Shown piece by piece: positions 9,039-18,933 of a stretch of DNA of 44,991 nucleotides. The notes beneath the pieces are model-generated. The model did no database searches. It saw only the letters and a list, made by a program, of their open reading frames with translations, and had not been told where the DNA came from. The translations under genes and the position numbers were made by a program. This stretch comes from Acidobacteriota bacterium (lineage in GTDB: Bacteria; Acidobacteriota; Terriglobia; UBA7540). How positions within the stretch are numbered: the stretch's first letter is position 1; every line of letters begins with the position of its first letter. The DNA is taken from NCBI GenBank assembly GCA_003165315.1, contig PLSX01000229.1, positions 48,475 through 93,465 of the forward strand, read 5' to 3'.

Positions 9039-12000
9039 TCAGACTTTATGCTGGAGTTCGCGGATCTTTTCCGCCACATCTCGGAAGTCAATATTCTGGC
9101 TATAGACCTCGGTGAATCTCTCCAAAGCGTTGCGGGAATCGCCAGCTTGCTCGTACGCCACGCCCAGATCATATTCTAGGGCCATCAGGGCCTCTTCGTC
9201 GAGGTCGGGAGTTTCCAACGCGCGCTTATACCATCGGACGGCCAGGGCGGGCATCTTCTTCTCCATAAAGCAGATGGCCAGCAGACTGCACGCCTGAAGG
9301 AAGTTAGGAGGATATTTCCCTTTGCCCGCGCCTCTTACGACTTTTTGAAATTCGCCGATCGATTCGTCCAGCAGCCCCATCTCCCGGAAGGCCACGCCCA
9401 AATTGTAATGCGTCTCGGGATCGTCGCGGTGGGAGCCGGGGCCGAAGTCTTCCATCTCTGCCAGCAGACTGCTGAGTTGTGATGCGCCATGAGAAGAGTC
9501 TTCGGCAGGAGGGGCAGCCACTGGGGAAGGGGCACTGGGCGCCGCGGGAGGAATGCCGGCAGAGGCGGCAAATCCGTCGAGTGATGAACCCAAATCCCCC
9601 ACCAGGTCGTCGAGTAAGTCCATGCCGCCGGTTGCTGCTGCGGGCACATCAACCATGGGCTGCTGCTGTGGGGAATCAGCCTCAATCACGGCAGACGGGA
9701 CCGCAGAATCCACGGTGGGCTCAGGTTCGGGAACGGCGACGGCTTCGGCATTTGCCATCACCGGCTCAGGCTCGGTCACGGCGGGAGGTGCTGGGGTATC
9801 CGCTTCCGGAGCAGGCGCAACCGCTGGCTCCATTGGCTGGATTTCAGGCAGCGGTTCTTCTCTGGGGGCCGGCGATTCCAACCCAGTTTCCGCCAAGGGA
9901 ATGGCCGCGTCAGAATGTGGAGCCGGAGTTTCTGCCTCCCGCGCTTCAGTCTTAGTTGCTTCTGCCTCCGGCGCTAATGCCGCGGGAGCATTGCCGGGGT
10001 GGGAATCCAGTTGTTGCCGGAGGCCGGCCACAAACGGGCTGCCGGGGTATTTCTCCTCCAGCTTGGCCACGGTTTGCCGCGCCTCGTCGACAAAGCCATT
10101 TTCAAGGTAGAACTCGACTTCTATCTTGCTGTCAGCAAGGTCAAAAGGAAGCGCCTCTTGCGCCGGGACGGTCACCGGCTCAGGCGAGAACTCTTCGGGC
10201 GTTCCGACGAGTAGCAACGGCTCGTCTATGAAGGACGGCAGAGCAAGCTCTTCGGCGGGAGCCGCAATTTCCAGGGGAGCAGGGTTTTCCGGCAGCGCGG
10301 AACTCTCCGAGGGAGGTGGAGCAATAGCCTCAGGTTCAGGTGCTGGCTCGGCAGGAGCCTCAATGCCGGAAGCCGTCAAGGCCTCAAGATCGTCGGAGAG
10401 ATCCAGCTCCATGGTCTGGTCGGTTGAAGCCAACGGCAGGGGTGGAGGAACCTCCATAGGTTCAACCGCCGGTGGCTCCCAAGGCGCAGCGTCGAAGGAA
10501 AAGTCCGCCAAGGGCGGAGGCGCGGAAGCCTCCAGGGGCTCCTCCACTTCGACGGGTGCAATCGGGAACTCCATGGGGAATGCGGAATCCGCAGCAGCGG
10601 GAGCCGGCAATGGGAACGCCGCGGGCTCTTCCACAACCTTCTCCGGGGGGGGCGAAGGGACGGGAAGATCCGGCAGTGTCCCTCCCGCCGAGGCGATCGC
10701 CTGGTACTTGCTGGCCGTCTCCGGGTCGCCGTGCTTATTGAAGATTCGGGCCAGTTGCGCGGCGGCAATGGCTCCCCGCTCGGGAAAACCCTTGCGGGAA
10801 ATTTCCAGAATGCGCCGATGGACCTCGACTTGGTCTGGGTAGAACTGCAGGACCTTCTCCAGCTCCACGATGGCCTTTTCGGTAAGGTTATAGCGCGAAA
10901 AGAGGTCGCTATTCTCCAGCGCCTCTTTCACCATCAATTCCTGGTCAGCGTCAATAACCTCTGGAACCGGCGGAAGCTCCTCCTCCGCCATCGCCATCTG
11001 GGTGGAGGAGAAATCCATGGGGGTGATGTCTCTGCCCAATTTCTGCCGGACCGCATTCAGGAGGGCGAGAAAATTCTCGTTGTCAGGTTCGCGCTCCGCC
11101 AGTTTCTGGTAGGCGGCTTCGGCCTTTTCAATGTTCCCCGCTTGTTCGTGGGCGCGGCCCAGGGTTTCAAGGACGAACGGCAGGGTGGATTCATCCCCGG
11201 ATTTTTCGCAAACCAGATGCATTAGTTCGAGGGTGGGAATGTGTTTGGGGGCTTTGGTCCAAATCCGATGCAGGACTTCCATGAGAGGACCGGTCTGATT
11301 CTGATTGATCTGCGACTCCGCCGCGCCCACAACCAGGTTGTAAGCGTCGTCAATTTCCCCTTCTTCCGCCAGAAGCCAGGAGACAGTGGAAACCGGGGTA
11401 AAGTCCGAGGGATTGTCGTGGTAAACCTCCAACGCCAATCTTCCCGCTTCAGGAATCTTACGGACGCCAATATAAGCATCCAGCAAGATTCGTTTGCCGG
11501 CGATGTCGTGCTGTAATTCCGGCGAGGAAGTGATAATTCTTTCGGCTTCCTCCGGCTGATTTCGCGCCACTGCCACGCGCGCCCGCAGAATCTGGATTTT
11601 GGCGTTCTTGGGGTCCAGTTCCGCGGCTTTCTTTAAAGAGGGCTCAGCCCCAGCTTGATCGTCGCGGCGCAGGGAAATCTCCGCCGCTTCCAGAAAGGCG
11701 AGGGCGGCATCGTGGGGCTTGCCAGCGTGTTCGAATTCACCCCCCAGGCGGGTGCGAAAGTTGAGGTTTTCCGGATCAAGCTGAACCAGCTTATGCAAGA
11801 CTTCAAGAACCCGATCCGTCTGGTTGCGCTTCTTGAAGAATTCCGTGACCTGAAGATACTGTTCCCGAGCTTCCCGGCTTAGCCCCTGAAGCTGATACAG
11901 ATCCGCCAGCTTGAGCAGAGTTTCGATGGAACCGGGATCGACTTTGGAAATCTTGCGGTAGATGGCGATGGCTTTGACGTTAAACCCTTCGCGCACATAG

Positions 12001-12203
12001 GCTTCTGCCAGGCGGTGGAACTGCCTAAGCCCTTCGGTGATGTTCCGGTCGCGAATGAAGAGGTCACCAACCGTGTTGAGCAAAGACACATCGGAGGGGT
12101 CATTATCAAGGATGACTTGATATTGCCTGATCGCTTGCGCAATCTTGCCTTGAGCTACAGACTTCTCAGCCTCTTGCAACGCCCTGGCTTTCTGAAAAGC
12201 CAT
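9039..12203 (-). CDS. Large tetratricopeptide-repeat protein
   Basis: A 1054-residue protein without signal peptide or membrane segment, probably a cytoplasmic scaffold. Residues 1-400 are consecutive TPR-like helical pairs (for example AIRQYQVILDNDPSDVSLLNTVGDLF and AAYQKLAEREPDNENFLALL). A further TPR stretch lies at about 430-510. Residues from about 520 to 880 form a long acidic linker rich in Pro, Ala and Glu. The C-terminal part (about 930-1054) has a second TPR block containing DDPETHYNLGVAFREMGLLDESIGEFQKV. The start at 12203 is supported by GGAG six bases ahead. A TTGACT-N17-TACGTT promoter-like pair lies upstream. The partner proteins are unknown. Confidence concerns the TPR class only. 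Confidence 0.88.
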   Translation of the reverse strand: MAFQKARALQEAEKSVAQGKIAQAIRQYQVILDNDPSDVSLLNTVGDLFIRDRNITEGLRQFHRLAEAYVREGFNVKAIAIYRKISKVDPGSIETLLKLADLYQLQGLSREAREQYLQVTEFFKKRNQTDRVLEVLHKLVQLDPENLNFRTRLGGEFEHAGKPHDAALAFLEAAEISLRRDDQAGAEPSLKKAAELDPKNAKIQILRARVAVARNQPEEAERIITSSPELQHDIAGKRILLDAYIGVRKIPEAGRLALEVYHDNPSDFTPVSTVSWLLAEEGEIDDAYNLVVGAAESQINQNQTGPLMEVLHRIWTKAPKHIPTLELMHLVCEKSGDESTLPFVLETLGRAHEQAGNIEKAEAAYQKLAEREPDNENFLALLNAVRQKLGRDITPMDFSSTQMAMAEEELPPVPEVIDADQELMVKEALENSDLFSRYNLTEKAIVELEKVLQFYPDQVEVHRRILEISRKGFPERGAIAAAQLARIFNKHGDPETASKYQAIASAGGTLPDLPVPSPPPEKVVEEPAAFPLPAPAAADSAFPMEFPIAPVEVEEPLEASAPPPLADFSFDAAPWEPPAVEPMEVPPPLPLASTDQTMELDLSDDLEALTASGIEAPAEPAPEPEAIAPPPSESSALPENPAPLEIAAPAEELALPSFIDEPLLLVGTPEEFSPEPVTVPAQEALPFDLADSKIEVEFYLENGFVDEARQTVAKLEEKYPGSPFVAGLRQQLDSHPGNAPAALAPEAEATKTEAREAETPAPHSDAAIPLAETGLESPAPREEPLPEIQPMEPAVAPAPEADTPAPPAVTEPEPVMANAEAVAVPEPEPTVDSAVPSAVIEADSPQQQPMVDVPAAATGGMDLLDDLVGDLGSSLDGFAASAGIPPAAPSAPSPVAAPPAEDSSHGASQLSSLLAEMEDFGPGSHRDDPETHYNLGVAFREMGLLDESIGEFQKVVRGAGKGKYPPNFLQACSLLAICFMEKKMPALAVRWYKRALETPDLDEEALMALEYDLGVAYEQAGDSRNALERFTEVYSQNIDFRDVAEKIRELQHKV

Positions 12204-12359
12204 TATTAGCTCCGACTGCCCCGGGTGGTGTGAACTTGACCGCTAAACGTAACATACGCCCCCAGTCAAGTCAACGGTACGAGGGGTGTGGAAGAGACTG
12301 TTAGACAGTGTCGAGCGACGCTAAAACTGGGCGGTGGGTCAAGAATTGGCGACTGGTTG

Positions 12360-12365
12360 TATAAT
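12360..12365 (+). promoter_or_regulatory. -10 box candidate for the TonB-dependent receptor gene
   Basis: A perfect TATAAT preceded by TTG lies 78 bp ahead of the receptor ATG at 12444. The region where a -35 should be (about 12337-12342, ggtcaa) does not resemble TTGACA, so this is a weak call. If correct, the open frame upstream of 12444 is untranslated leader. Confidence 0.3.
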
Positions 12366-12443
12366 CGATGGAAATCGGGAGACCAAGATGGATATCCCGG
12401 TTTACGGGGCTACATAACAAATTGGTGCGTGCTTGGAGGACTC

Positions 12444-15400
12444 ATGGGCCCTTCGGGAATTTCTAATTTTGCCCGTTGCGCATCCCTGGCGTTCGGGCTA
12501 TTGCTGCTCAGTGGTGGCGCAGCTTATCCGCAGGGGGCGACGGCCTCATTGGGCGGGACGGTTAAAGATCCTTCCGGCGCTGTGACTGCGAGCGCCAAGG
12601 TCACCCTGACCAATTCCCAGACGGGCATCTCCCGCCAGACCATCACCAGCCCTGATGGAACCTTCCTGTTCACATTGTTGCCCATTGGTACTTACAGCCT
12701 TGCCGCGGAGGTGGCGGGCTTCCAAAGATATGTCCATACCGGCATCGTGCTCAACATCAATCAGAACGCCCGCCAGGATATTATGCTGGCAGTCGGCGCC
12801 ACCACCCAGGTTGTGGAAGTCTCCGGCAACGTCAGCCAGGTGGACACGGTCAGCGCCACGTTGGGCCAGGTGGAGACGGAGCGCCGCATTCTGGACCTGC
12901 CTCTGGTGGGCCGTGACACTCTTCAGCTTGGCTTGCTGCAAGCGGGCGTCTTCGCACCTGACCCCGATGACGGCTCCGGCAATCCGTTTTCAGTCAGCGG
13001 CCAGCGTTCCGAATCGATGACGTTTCTGCTCGACGGCGCCGACAATACAGATTTTGTCGGCAACAACATCGTCATCAGCCCCAACCCCGATGCGGTGGCG
13101 GAATTCAAAATCATCACCAACAACTATGAAGCCGAGTACGGGCGCACTTCCGGAGGCATCATCAACCAGGTGATCAAATCGGGCAGCAACAAGTTGCACG
13201 GTGATGCCTTTGAGTTTCTGCGCAATAACGACCTGAACGCGCGGGACTTCTTTCTTCCCAACGTCACTCCGTTCAAACGCAACGTCTTTGGCGGCACTTT
13301 CGGCGGACCCATCAAACGCGATAAGACCTTTTTCTTCGGCTCCTACCAGGGCACGCGGCGGCGCGAGGGCCAGGTGGCGCCCATCCAAACCGTGCTGAGC
13401 ACGCCGGAGCGTACCGGTGATTTCAGCGATCTGCTGGGCAGCGGCATTCAGCTTGTCGATCCCATCACGGGCAACAATTTCAACATGAATCAGGTGCCCC
13501 TGAATTCGATCTCGGCCAATTACATTGCCAAATATATGCCCATGCCAAACATCGGCGCCAACGAGTTTGTGGCTGCCCCCGTAGCCAGCATCCACGATGA
13601 CCAGATGATCTACCGGGTGGACCACAACTTTAACCCGAAGGATACGATTTCCGGCGTCTACCTGTTCGACGGAGGCGGGGATTACTACCCATTTCAAATA
13701 GTCAATGGTGCCTCATCGGGCGGCGATGTTCCCAACGGTTCGGCCTTCACGGATTCAGACCGTTATCAATCCGGATCGATCACCTGGACCCACAGCTTCA
13801 CTCCCTCCATGATTAATGAAGCCCGCGTTGCCGCCAACCGCTCAGCGATTCTTCAGTTCGTGCCGGTGGATCATACGACTCCCCAGCAACTGGACTATAC
13901 CAACGTGAATCCCGACGACCCAGCGGCGGCCGCTCCGCCCCTTCTCACCATCAGCGGGTCCGTCAACATGGGACCTTCTCCGGATGGCCCCTCGAAGGTT
14001 CACGACGTCGTGTTGCAAGGGCAGGACACCGTCTCGTGGACACACGGCAAGCACGCCATGAAGTTTGGGGTGGACTTCCGGCGCGTTCGAGACAATTTTG
14101 ATTACGACTTCTTCACCAACGGCAACTTCGATTTTGGCAGTTTTAACGGCGGCTTTACCGGCTACCCACTGGCGGACTTCGTAGGGGGATTCCCGGATAA
14201 TTACTATCAGCAGGCGAATGCGGTTTACGGCATACGCGAAAGCTCCACTTTCGCATTCGCGCAGGATTCCTGGAAAGTCGCTCCCCGCTTCAGCCTGGAT
14301 CTTGGCATCCGTTACGAATACAGCTCGCCCCAGGTTGATCCGCATAATGAAATTATCGGCTATTTCCCCGGCCGGCAGTCCACCGTATTTCCCAACGCAC
14401 CGCAAGGAGTGCTCTATGCCGGCGATCCCGGAACGCCGAATCGGGGCCTTGTCTACCCTGACCGGAACAACTTTGCCCCGCGCTTCGGCATGGCTTGGGA
14501 TATGTTTGGCAATGGCCGCCTGGTGATGCGCGGCGGTTACGGCATCTTCTATGACATTGAAGACGGGGCCTTGAACTTCCAGTTCGGTGGACAACCCCCC
14601 TTTGGCGATGTTTCCAACCTTTTCCCAACCGCCAACAACTTTGCCCAAGGCTTGAATTACATGGCTGACCCCTTTACTCCCCTCGGCTATATCAATCCCT
14701 ATCCTTTCGCAGCAAGCGGCCGAGTGGGGCAATTCTTTGACCCCGAGATTTCCTTTGCCTATGTCACCGACCCCCACTTCCGCACTCCTTACACTCAGGA
14801 TGCGAATTTCGGCTTTCAGTTCCAAATCACGCCCAACACGATGCTGCAAGCGGTTTACGTAGGCAGCTTCGGCCGCAAGATGATTTCCAGCGCCTATCTG
14901 AACAATGCCGATCCCAACGAGGAGATGCGCCAACTCGGCATATTGGAACAGCAATTCCCGGGAACCCCCGAGGCCACACTGGCAAGCGAGTATAGCATTA
15001 TTGATTGTTCGCGCCCGCTTTCCGGCTGCTATGGAACCGACGACCCCGCCGACGCTTCGCTGACCAACATCGGCCAACTGGTGACCGACCTTTCCAACGG
15101 CGTTTCCAACAGCCATGAAATGCAGATTACGCTCGACAAGCGCATGAGCCACGGCTTTGAGACCCGCGTTGCCTATACTCTTTCCAAGACCACGGATTTG
15201 ACTTCCGGCTTCCGCGCGCGCTCTTCCACTTACACCGACCCTTTCGACTACCGGCTTGACCATGCCCTGGCGGATTTCGACGCGACGCATCGCCTGGTGA
15301 TCAGCGGGCTGTGGGAATTACCCTTCGACCACGGCATTCAATCTCATCGGTACCTGGAGAAGATGGCGGGAGGCTGGAGCTTTGATCCCATCTTGACCTT

Positions 15401-15902
15401 CCAGTCGGGAAATCCCTACACGGTTTTTGCGGAAAGCAACTCCAGCTTGCAGAACACCGGTCTCGACCGGCCCGACGTGCTCGGTCCTGTCCCTGTCTTC
15501 CATAATCCGCGCAAGGTGCAAAGCTTCGCCCCCTTGGCGGACGGCATCCACGGCGATTGCCTGGGTGGAGCCGAGACCGGAAATTTCCAGTTCGACCCCA
15601 CCAACCTCGATTGCGTCAACGTACCGCTGTTTACCTACGGCACGTTGGGCCGCAATGTCCTGAGAAGCCCAGGGATTAACAACTTGAATTTCTCCATTCT
15701 GAAGGACATGAGCATCACGGAGCAGCAGAAGGTGGAATTCCGCGCCGAATTCTTCAATGCCTTTAACCACGCCCAGTTCTCCCGGCCTGACACCACGGCA
15801 TTCAGCTCTACCTTTGGCCAGGTTGTGGGCACGCGCGGGCTCGATTCCGACACCACCACGGGAGCACGGATCATCCAGTTCGCCATCAAGTACTATTTTT
15901 GA
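12444..15902 (+). CDS. TonB-dependent receptor with carboxypeptidase regulatory-like domain
   Basis: An outer-membrane gated transporter of 1152 residues. The ATG at 12444 follows GGAGGA (12435-12440) and begins a signal peptide (CASLAFGLLLLSGGAAYPQG). This is preferred over the longer frame opening at 12288. After cleavage comes a carboxypeptidase-regulatory-like beta-sandwich (about 32-115: LGGTVKDPSGAVTASAKVTL, then PDGTFLF and GTYSLAAEVAGF). A plug domain follows, then a long barrel with many aromatic alternating strands. The last residue is Phe (FAIKYYF), the usual outer-membrane insertion signal. This architecture is the expanded family typical of Acidobacteriota. It stands alone, with no adjacent SusD-like gene. 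The substrate is not readable; the GH block 4 kb away makes an oligosaccharide possible, by inference only. Confidence 0.95.
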   Translation: MGPSGISNFARCASLAFGLLLLSGGAAYPQGATASLGGTVKDPSGAVTASAKVTLTNSQTGISRQTITSPDGTFLFTLLPIGTYSLAAEVAGFQRYVHTGIVLNINQNARQDIMLAVGATTQVVEVSGNVSQVDTVSATLGQVETERRILDLPLVGRDTLQLGLLQAGVFAPDPDDGSGNPFSVSGQRSESMTFLLDGADNTDFVGNNIVISPNPDAVAEFKIITNNYEAEYGRTSGGIINQVIKSGSNKLHGDAFEFLRNNDLNARDFFLPNVTPFKRNVFGGTFGGPIKRDKTFFFGSYQGTRRREGQVAPIQTVLSTPERTGDFSDLLGSGIQLVDPITGNNFNMNQVPLNSISANYIAKYMPMPNIGANEFVAAPVASIHDDQMIYRVDHNFNPKDTISGVYLFDGGGDYYPFQIVNGASSGGDVPNGSAFTDSDRYQSGSITWTHSFTPSMINEARVAANRSAILQFVPVDHTTPQQLDYTNVNPDDPAAAAPPLLTISGSVNMGPSPDGPSKVHDVVLQGQDTVSWTHGKHAMKFGVDFRRVRDNFDYDFFTNGNFDFGSFNGGFTGYPLADFVGGFPDNYYQQANAVYGIRESSTFAFAQDSWKVAPRFSLDLGIRYEYSSPQVDPHNEIIGYFPGRQSTVFPNAPQGVLYAGDPGTPNRGLVYPDRNNFAPRFGMAWDMFGNGRLVMRGGYGIFYDIEDGALNFQFGGQPPFGDVSNLFPTANNFAQGLNYMADPFTPLGYINPYPFAASGRVGQFFDPEISFAYVTDPHFRTPYTQDANFGFQFQITPNTMLQAVYVGSFGRKMISSAYLNNADPNEEMRQLGILEQQFPGTPEATLASEYSIIDCSRPLSGCYGTDDPADASLTNIGQLVTDLSNGVSNSHEMQITLDKRMSHGFETRVAYTLSKTTDLTSGFRARSSTYTDPFDYRLDHALADFDATHRLVISGLWELPFDHGIQSHRYLEKMAGGWSFDPILTFQSGNPYTVFAESNSSLQNTGLDRPDVLGPVPVFHNPRKVQSFAPLADGIHGDCLGGAETGNFQFDPTNLDCVNVPLFTYGTLGRNVLRSPGINNLNFSILKDMSITEQQKVEFRAEFFNAFNHAQFSRPDTTAFSSTFGQVVGTRGLDSDTTTGARIIQFAIKYYF

Positions 15903-16363
15903 GTCAGAAAGTGCCTCACGATTGGATGCTTGTGGCCAAGAGCCCCAAGCATCCGGCTGAAGGCTGCCCGCGATGGCTGACGGTTGAAAAAATACAGGTG
16001 AGATTTGCACCCGCAGTCTGATGCCCCAAACCGGGCAAGGGGGATTGACGCTCCCGGCAGCATGCCGATGCACTCTGCCCACACATGCTCCCACGGGCGG
16101 GAATCATAGCAATACCAAGCCCCTTCCGGGTTGGCGTGTGCCCGAAGGTAGTCAATGTGCCAATGGGGTTTTCCAGTTGGCTTGAGGTGATGCCCTAAGC
16201 GGGCACTGAGGCCCCCAGGGCCGTGGGCACTACCGATGTAAACATAAATCCCTGTTTGGAGTTGCATGTCACCGAGCTTGCCGATTCGGATCGGAAATTC
16301 CTCGCTGGATGAAAGCATAAGAGCGTAAGTTCCAGGTTTGGGTTTCACGTTGGATCGAAGCAT
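15893..16363 (-). CDS. GIY-YIG / DUF123-type nuclease-like protein
   Basis: A 156-residue protein with GTYAL near the start, then GIYVYIGSAHGPGGLSARL (GIY 38-40, YIG 42-44, conserved Arg 55). This is the signature of the DUF123 branch of the GIY-YIG superfamily. HWHIDYL (about 67-73) and a late GCGCKSHLYFF-like segment (SDCGCKSHLYFF) also fit that branch. The biochemical role is not established; a structure-specific nuclease activity is inferred from the fold. It is convergent with the TonB receptor gene and overlaps its end by 10 bp. Confidence 0.87.
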   Translation of the reverse strand: MLRSNVKPKPGTYALMLSSSEEFPIRIGKLGDMQLQTGIYVYIGSAHGPGGLSARLGHHLKPTGKPHWHIDYLRAHANPEGAWYCYDSRPWEHVWAECIGMLPGASIPLARFGASDCGCKSHLYFFNRQPSRAAFSRMLGALGHKHPIVRHFLTQK

Positions 16364-16404
16364 GGAAGCGGTGAATTGTTACGCCATTCGGGACCACGCT
16401 GCCG

Positions 16405-16636
16405 CTATCGTCTTTTCAATGAGATCAGGAAGGGCTTTGCCTTCTTAACCTCCACCGTTTCGATGCGGCCTGTCACGGTCGGCCAGCCTTGGGCTTGCTG
16501 CCGCTGCAACCACCGCTACAGCGGCTTGGCGCCCCCCGAGCAGAAGCATTATGAGCCACACCCAGACAACCCACGGCCATGTGGCTGGCTCAGCCCAGTG
16601 GATTGGAGCGGCGGCGACTATAAGTACGAATGCCAT
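16405..16636 (-). pseudogene. Degenerate DUF3592-like membrane protein gene
   Basis: From ATG 16636 the minus strand encodes a hydrophobic start (MAFVLIVAAAPIHW, then WPWVVWVWLIMLLLGG). At a run of six G residues the frame must shift by one to continue sensibly: AKPL, a TAG stop (16518-16516), RWLQRQQAQGWPTVTGRIET, then a segment ending at TAG 16407-16405. A W...WPTVxGxI motif after a membrane segment is the usual DUF3592 pattern. The fragment therefore carries one frameshift, one internal stop and a lost C-terminus. Sequencing error in the homopolymer could explain the shift but not the stop. Assignment rests on my recall of the family motif. Confidence 0.45.
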
Positions 16637-16807
16637 GCGGTTCAGAATTTGTTCTCTCGGAGCGAGGTATCGAAGAGTTGTTCCGCCCTTTGGAGCTTTT
16701 TCGTGGCTTTCTCCCCTTCATAACTCCCCGAAAGGTTACTACCACTTTACGAGCCGCTCCGGTGTCGCAAACTCCAAGAATCAGGAGCCTGAGCCAGGCG
16801 GCCCAAA

Positions 16808-17413
16808 TCACAAATTCCTGCCGTAAGTAGCCTTCACACGTTTGGACTTTTTGAAGTAAGCCCACCAGATAATGGTGCCGTATACATTGGTGATTCCGGA
16901 TTCCAAAGAAGGGTTTAGGGAAAAGTCCCTTCCCAGGGCAGGCCGCTTCGATATGATGGCTCCCATGAGGGTTACGGCGGCAAGCGCCAACCGGACAACA
17001 AAGTATATCTCGACCCACCTCAGGGATTTGGGTTTGATGCTCCACAGGCGGTATCCGGTACAGATGCACAGGGCGGCAAATCCTGCATCGAGGATGGTGA
17101 CGGCAACACTCCTGATCCTGAGGGCTTCGGCCGCAGCCGAAAGCGGATTGGCAATCGTTACCAGGATGCAGAACAAAAGCAACCAACCCTTCACTCCATA
17201 GAATCCAGAAAAGTCGAAGGAAGACTCCACGCGGGAGCTAGTTTCCCGCTGCGCAGTGGCCACCGGCATGCCGGCGACGGACGGCGCATGAACCGCAGCG
17301 GCAATGGCGCCCGTTGATGATTTCGATTTGAGGGTGGGCCACAGGTCCTGTGCGCACGACCGGCAAAAGGCACGGCTGGCGGGATTCTCAGCGCCACACT
17401 TTGGACAGAGCAT
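16808..17413 (-). CDS. Zinc-ribbon plus DUF2569-like membrane protein
   Basis: A 201-residue protein starting MLCPKCGAENPASRAFCRSC, a CxxC...CxxC zinc ribbon. A linker follows, then about four membrane segments beginning GVKGWLLLFCILVTIANPL, the motif I associate with DUF2569. The ATG at 17413 has GAGGGG six bases upstream. A TTG two codons earlier is less likely. The protein would sit in the inner membrane with its zinc ribbon in the cytoplasm. Function is unknown. The neighbouring 444-bp gap downstream holds the pseudogene described separately. Confidence 0.8.
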   Translation of the reverse strand: MLCPKCGAENPASRAFCRSCAQDLWPTLKSKSSTGAIAAAVHAPSVAGMPVATAQRETSSRVESSFDFSGFYGVKGWLLLFCILVTIANPLSAAAEALRIRSVAVTILDAGFAALCICTGYRLWSIKPKSLRWVEIYFVVRLALAAVTLMGAIISKRPALGRDFSLNPSLESGITNVYGTIIWWAYFKKSKRVKATYGRNL

Positions 17414-18023
17414 AGCCAACCCCTCAACTTATCCATCCAGCTCGCGAGTGAATCGCATGAGATCGCAAGGGCGAAATTCGCGGCACTTTTGAGTAGCGGC
17501 ACGCGGCCAACCATACAATCATGCATCCTGGTCCGCGTGTGCAACCAGCGTGTTAACTCCTTTGTATACGCCTCTTCCCAGTGCAATGCAAGGGACGGAA
17601 AGTCCGGGGAAAACATGGGGAAACCGCGACCTTCACCACGTTTCCCGTTATTCTTCAGGCTCTTTAACCGGTCTCGCCTCTATTCCCTTTACGAACCAAG
17701 CCGCGAGGCCCAACCCATCCCCGGTTTTAGCGTGTGAACCGGAAAGTTGCTGGTGGGTACGGATTCCGCGAAAGAATTGGCAGTGCCCCGACCAACGATC
17801 CGACACCCCGAAGAGCCGTGGATCTTAGAAGTCACGCCCATGCTGGGTATGCATTAACGCTGCACTGCACCCTGTATGCGCAAGGGAAGGCATAGGGTAC
17901 AGTGGATTGTCCCTGTGCAGAGGATTTTGAGTTATTCCATTGCTGGCCAGAGAGCCGGGCAATGGCATGGTTATCGCAGAAGAAGCATCAATTTATGCTA
18001 TCTTTCACTTGTGAGGACTGACG
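17414..18023. other. 610-bp intergenic region, nothing supported
   Basis: It separates the divergent DUF2569 and DUF2461 genes. I found no protein-like frame with a ribosome site, no tRNA fold and no clear terminator. A ggaaagtccgggg string at about 17596 recalls the RNase P RNA 5' motif but lacks the rest of that RNA. Confidence 0.5.
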
Positions 18024-18695
18024 ATGCCAGACAATGCCTTCTTCTCCCCTGAGTTGTTCAATTTCTTGCGCCAGCTCAAGCGCCACAACAACCGTGATTG
18101 GTTCGCCAAGAACAAAGCGCGGTATGAGAATGTGGTTCGTGACCCGGCGCTGATGTTCATCAGCAGCTTCGGGCCGCATCTCCACAAGCTCAGCCCGCAT
18201 TTCATCGCCGACGCGCGCCCCACGCGGGGTTCCTTGTTCCGGATCTATCGCGACACCAGATTCTCCCACGACAAGAAACCCTTTAAGACCCACGTGGGCA
18301 TACATTTCTCCCACGCCAGCGGCAAGGACGCCCACGCGCCCGTGTTCTACTTCCACCTGGAGCCGGGAAATCCCTTTGCCGCCGCGGGAATCTGGCATCC
18401 GGACACCAGCGCCCTGACGAAAATTCGCACAGCAATCATTGCCGAGCCCGCGCAGTGGGCGAAAGTCAGAGGGAAACTGGAACTGGAGGGCGATAGCCTG
18501 AAGCGGCCACCGCGGGGGTTCGATGCCAATCACCGGTTCATTGAGGATATCAAGCGGAAGGACTTTATCGCATCGGTCGGCTTCACCGAGGCACAGGTAT
18601 GCAGCCCCACCTTCATGCGGGAATTCCATGCCGCCTGCCGGTCAATGCTGCCGCTTGTTGAGTTCACCACGAAAGCGCTGGGGTTGGAGCTTTAG
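18024..18695 (+). CDS. DUF2461 (TIGR02453-type) family protein
   Basis: A 223-residue soluble protein. Its start FFSPELFNFLRQLKRHNNRDWFAKNKARYE, followed by FRIYRDTRFSHDKKPFKTHVGIHF, is the conserved pattern of the DUF2461 family. The FYFHLEPG and GIWHPD segments also fit. The length matches the family's usual 210-230 residues. The start is supported by GAGG seven bases before the ATG. The biochemical function of the family is not established. It stands alone on the plus strand. Confidence 0.9.
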   Translation: MPDNAFFSPELFNFLRQLKRHNNRDWFAKNKARYENVVRDPALMFISSFGPHLHKLSPHFIADARPTRGSLFRIYRDTRFSHDKKPFKTHVGIHFSHASGKDAHAPVFYFHLEPGNPFAAAGIWHPDTSALTKIRTAIIAEPAQWAKVRGKLELEGDSLKRPPRGFDANHRFIEDIKRKDFIASVGFTEAQVCSPTFMREFHAACRSMLPLVEFTTKALGLEL

Positions 18696-18933
18696 GCGCT
18701 GGCGCGAAGCACTTGCTGCCACGTCCTTGTTCCCACATTCAAGCGCCGACGCTCATCACGCCAATACGCCTGCTAAAATCGGCCCCACGGGAATATTTCA
18801 CCGGCACGCATGAAAACCAAATCACCTGGCAATCGCTTGATTGTCGAACCAATAAAGCGAGCCACGCGGCAATCCCGGCTGGACCGGAATGACTCCGCGA
18901 TTGCTCTCTGCTTGACCTTACTTGAAGCTCGCC

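Noticed and set aside
13842..15290. Long open frame antisense to the TonB-dependent receptor (482 codons)
   Set aside because: It lies entirely inside a strongly supported gene, has no recognisable domain, and is the expected by-product of GC-rich codon use on the other strand.
17590..17620. RNase P RNA-like ggaaagtccgggg string
   Set aside because: The universal flanking bases, the 3' partner segment (ACAGAAAC... type) and the expected helices are absent over the next 400 bases.
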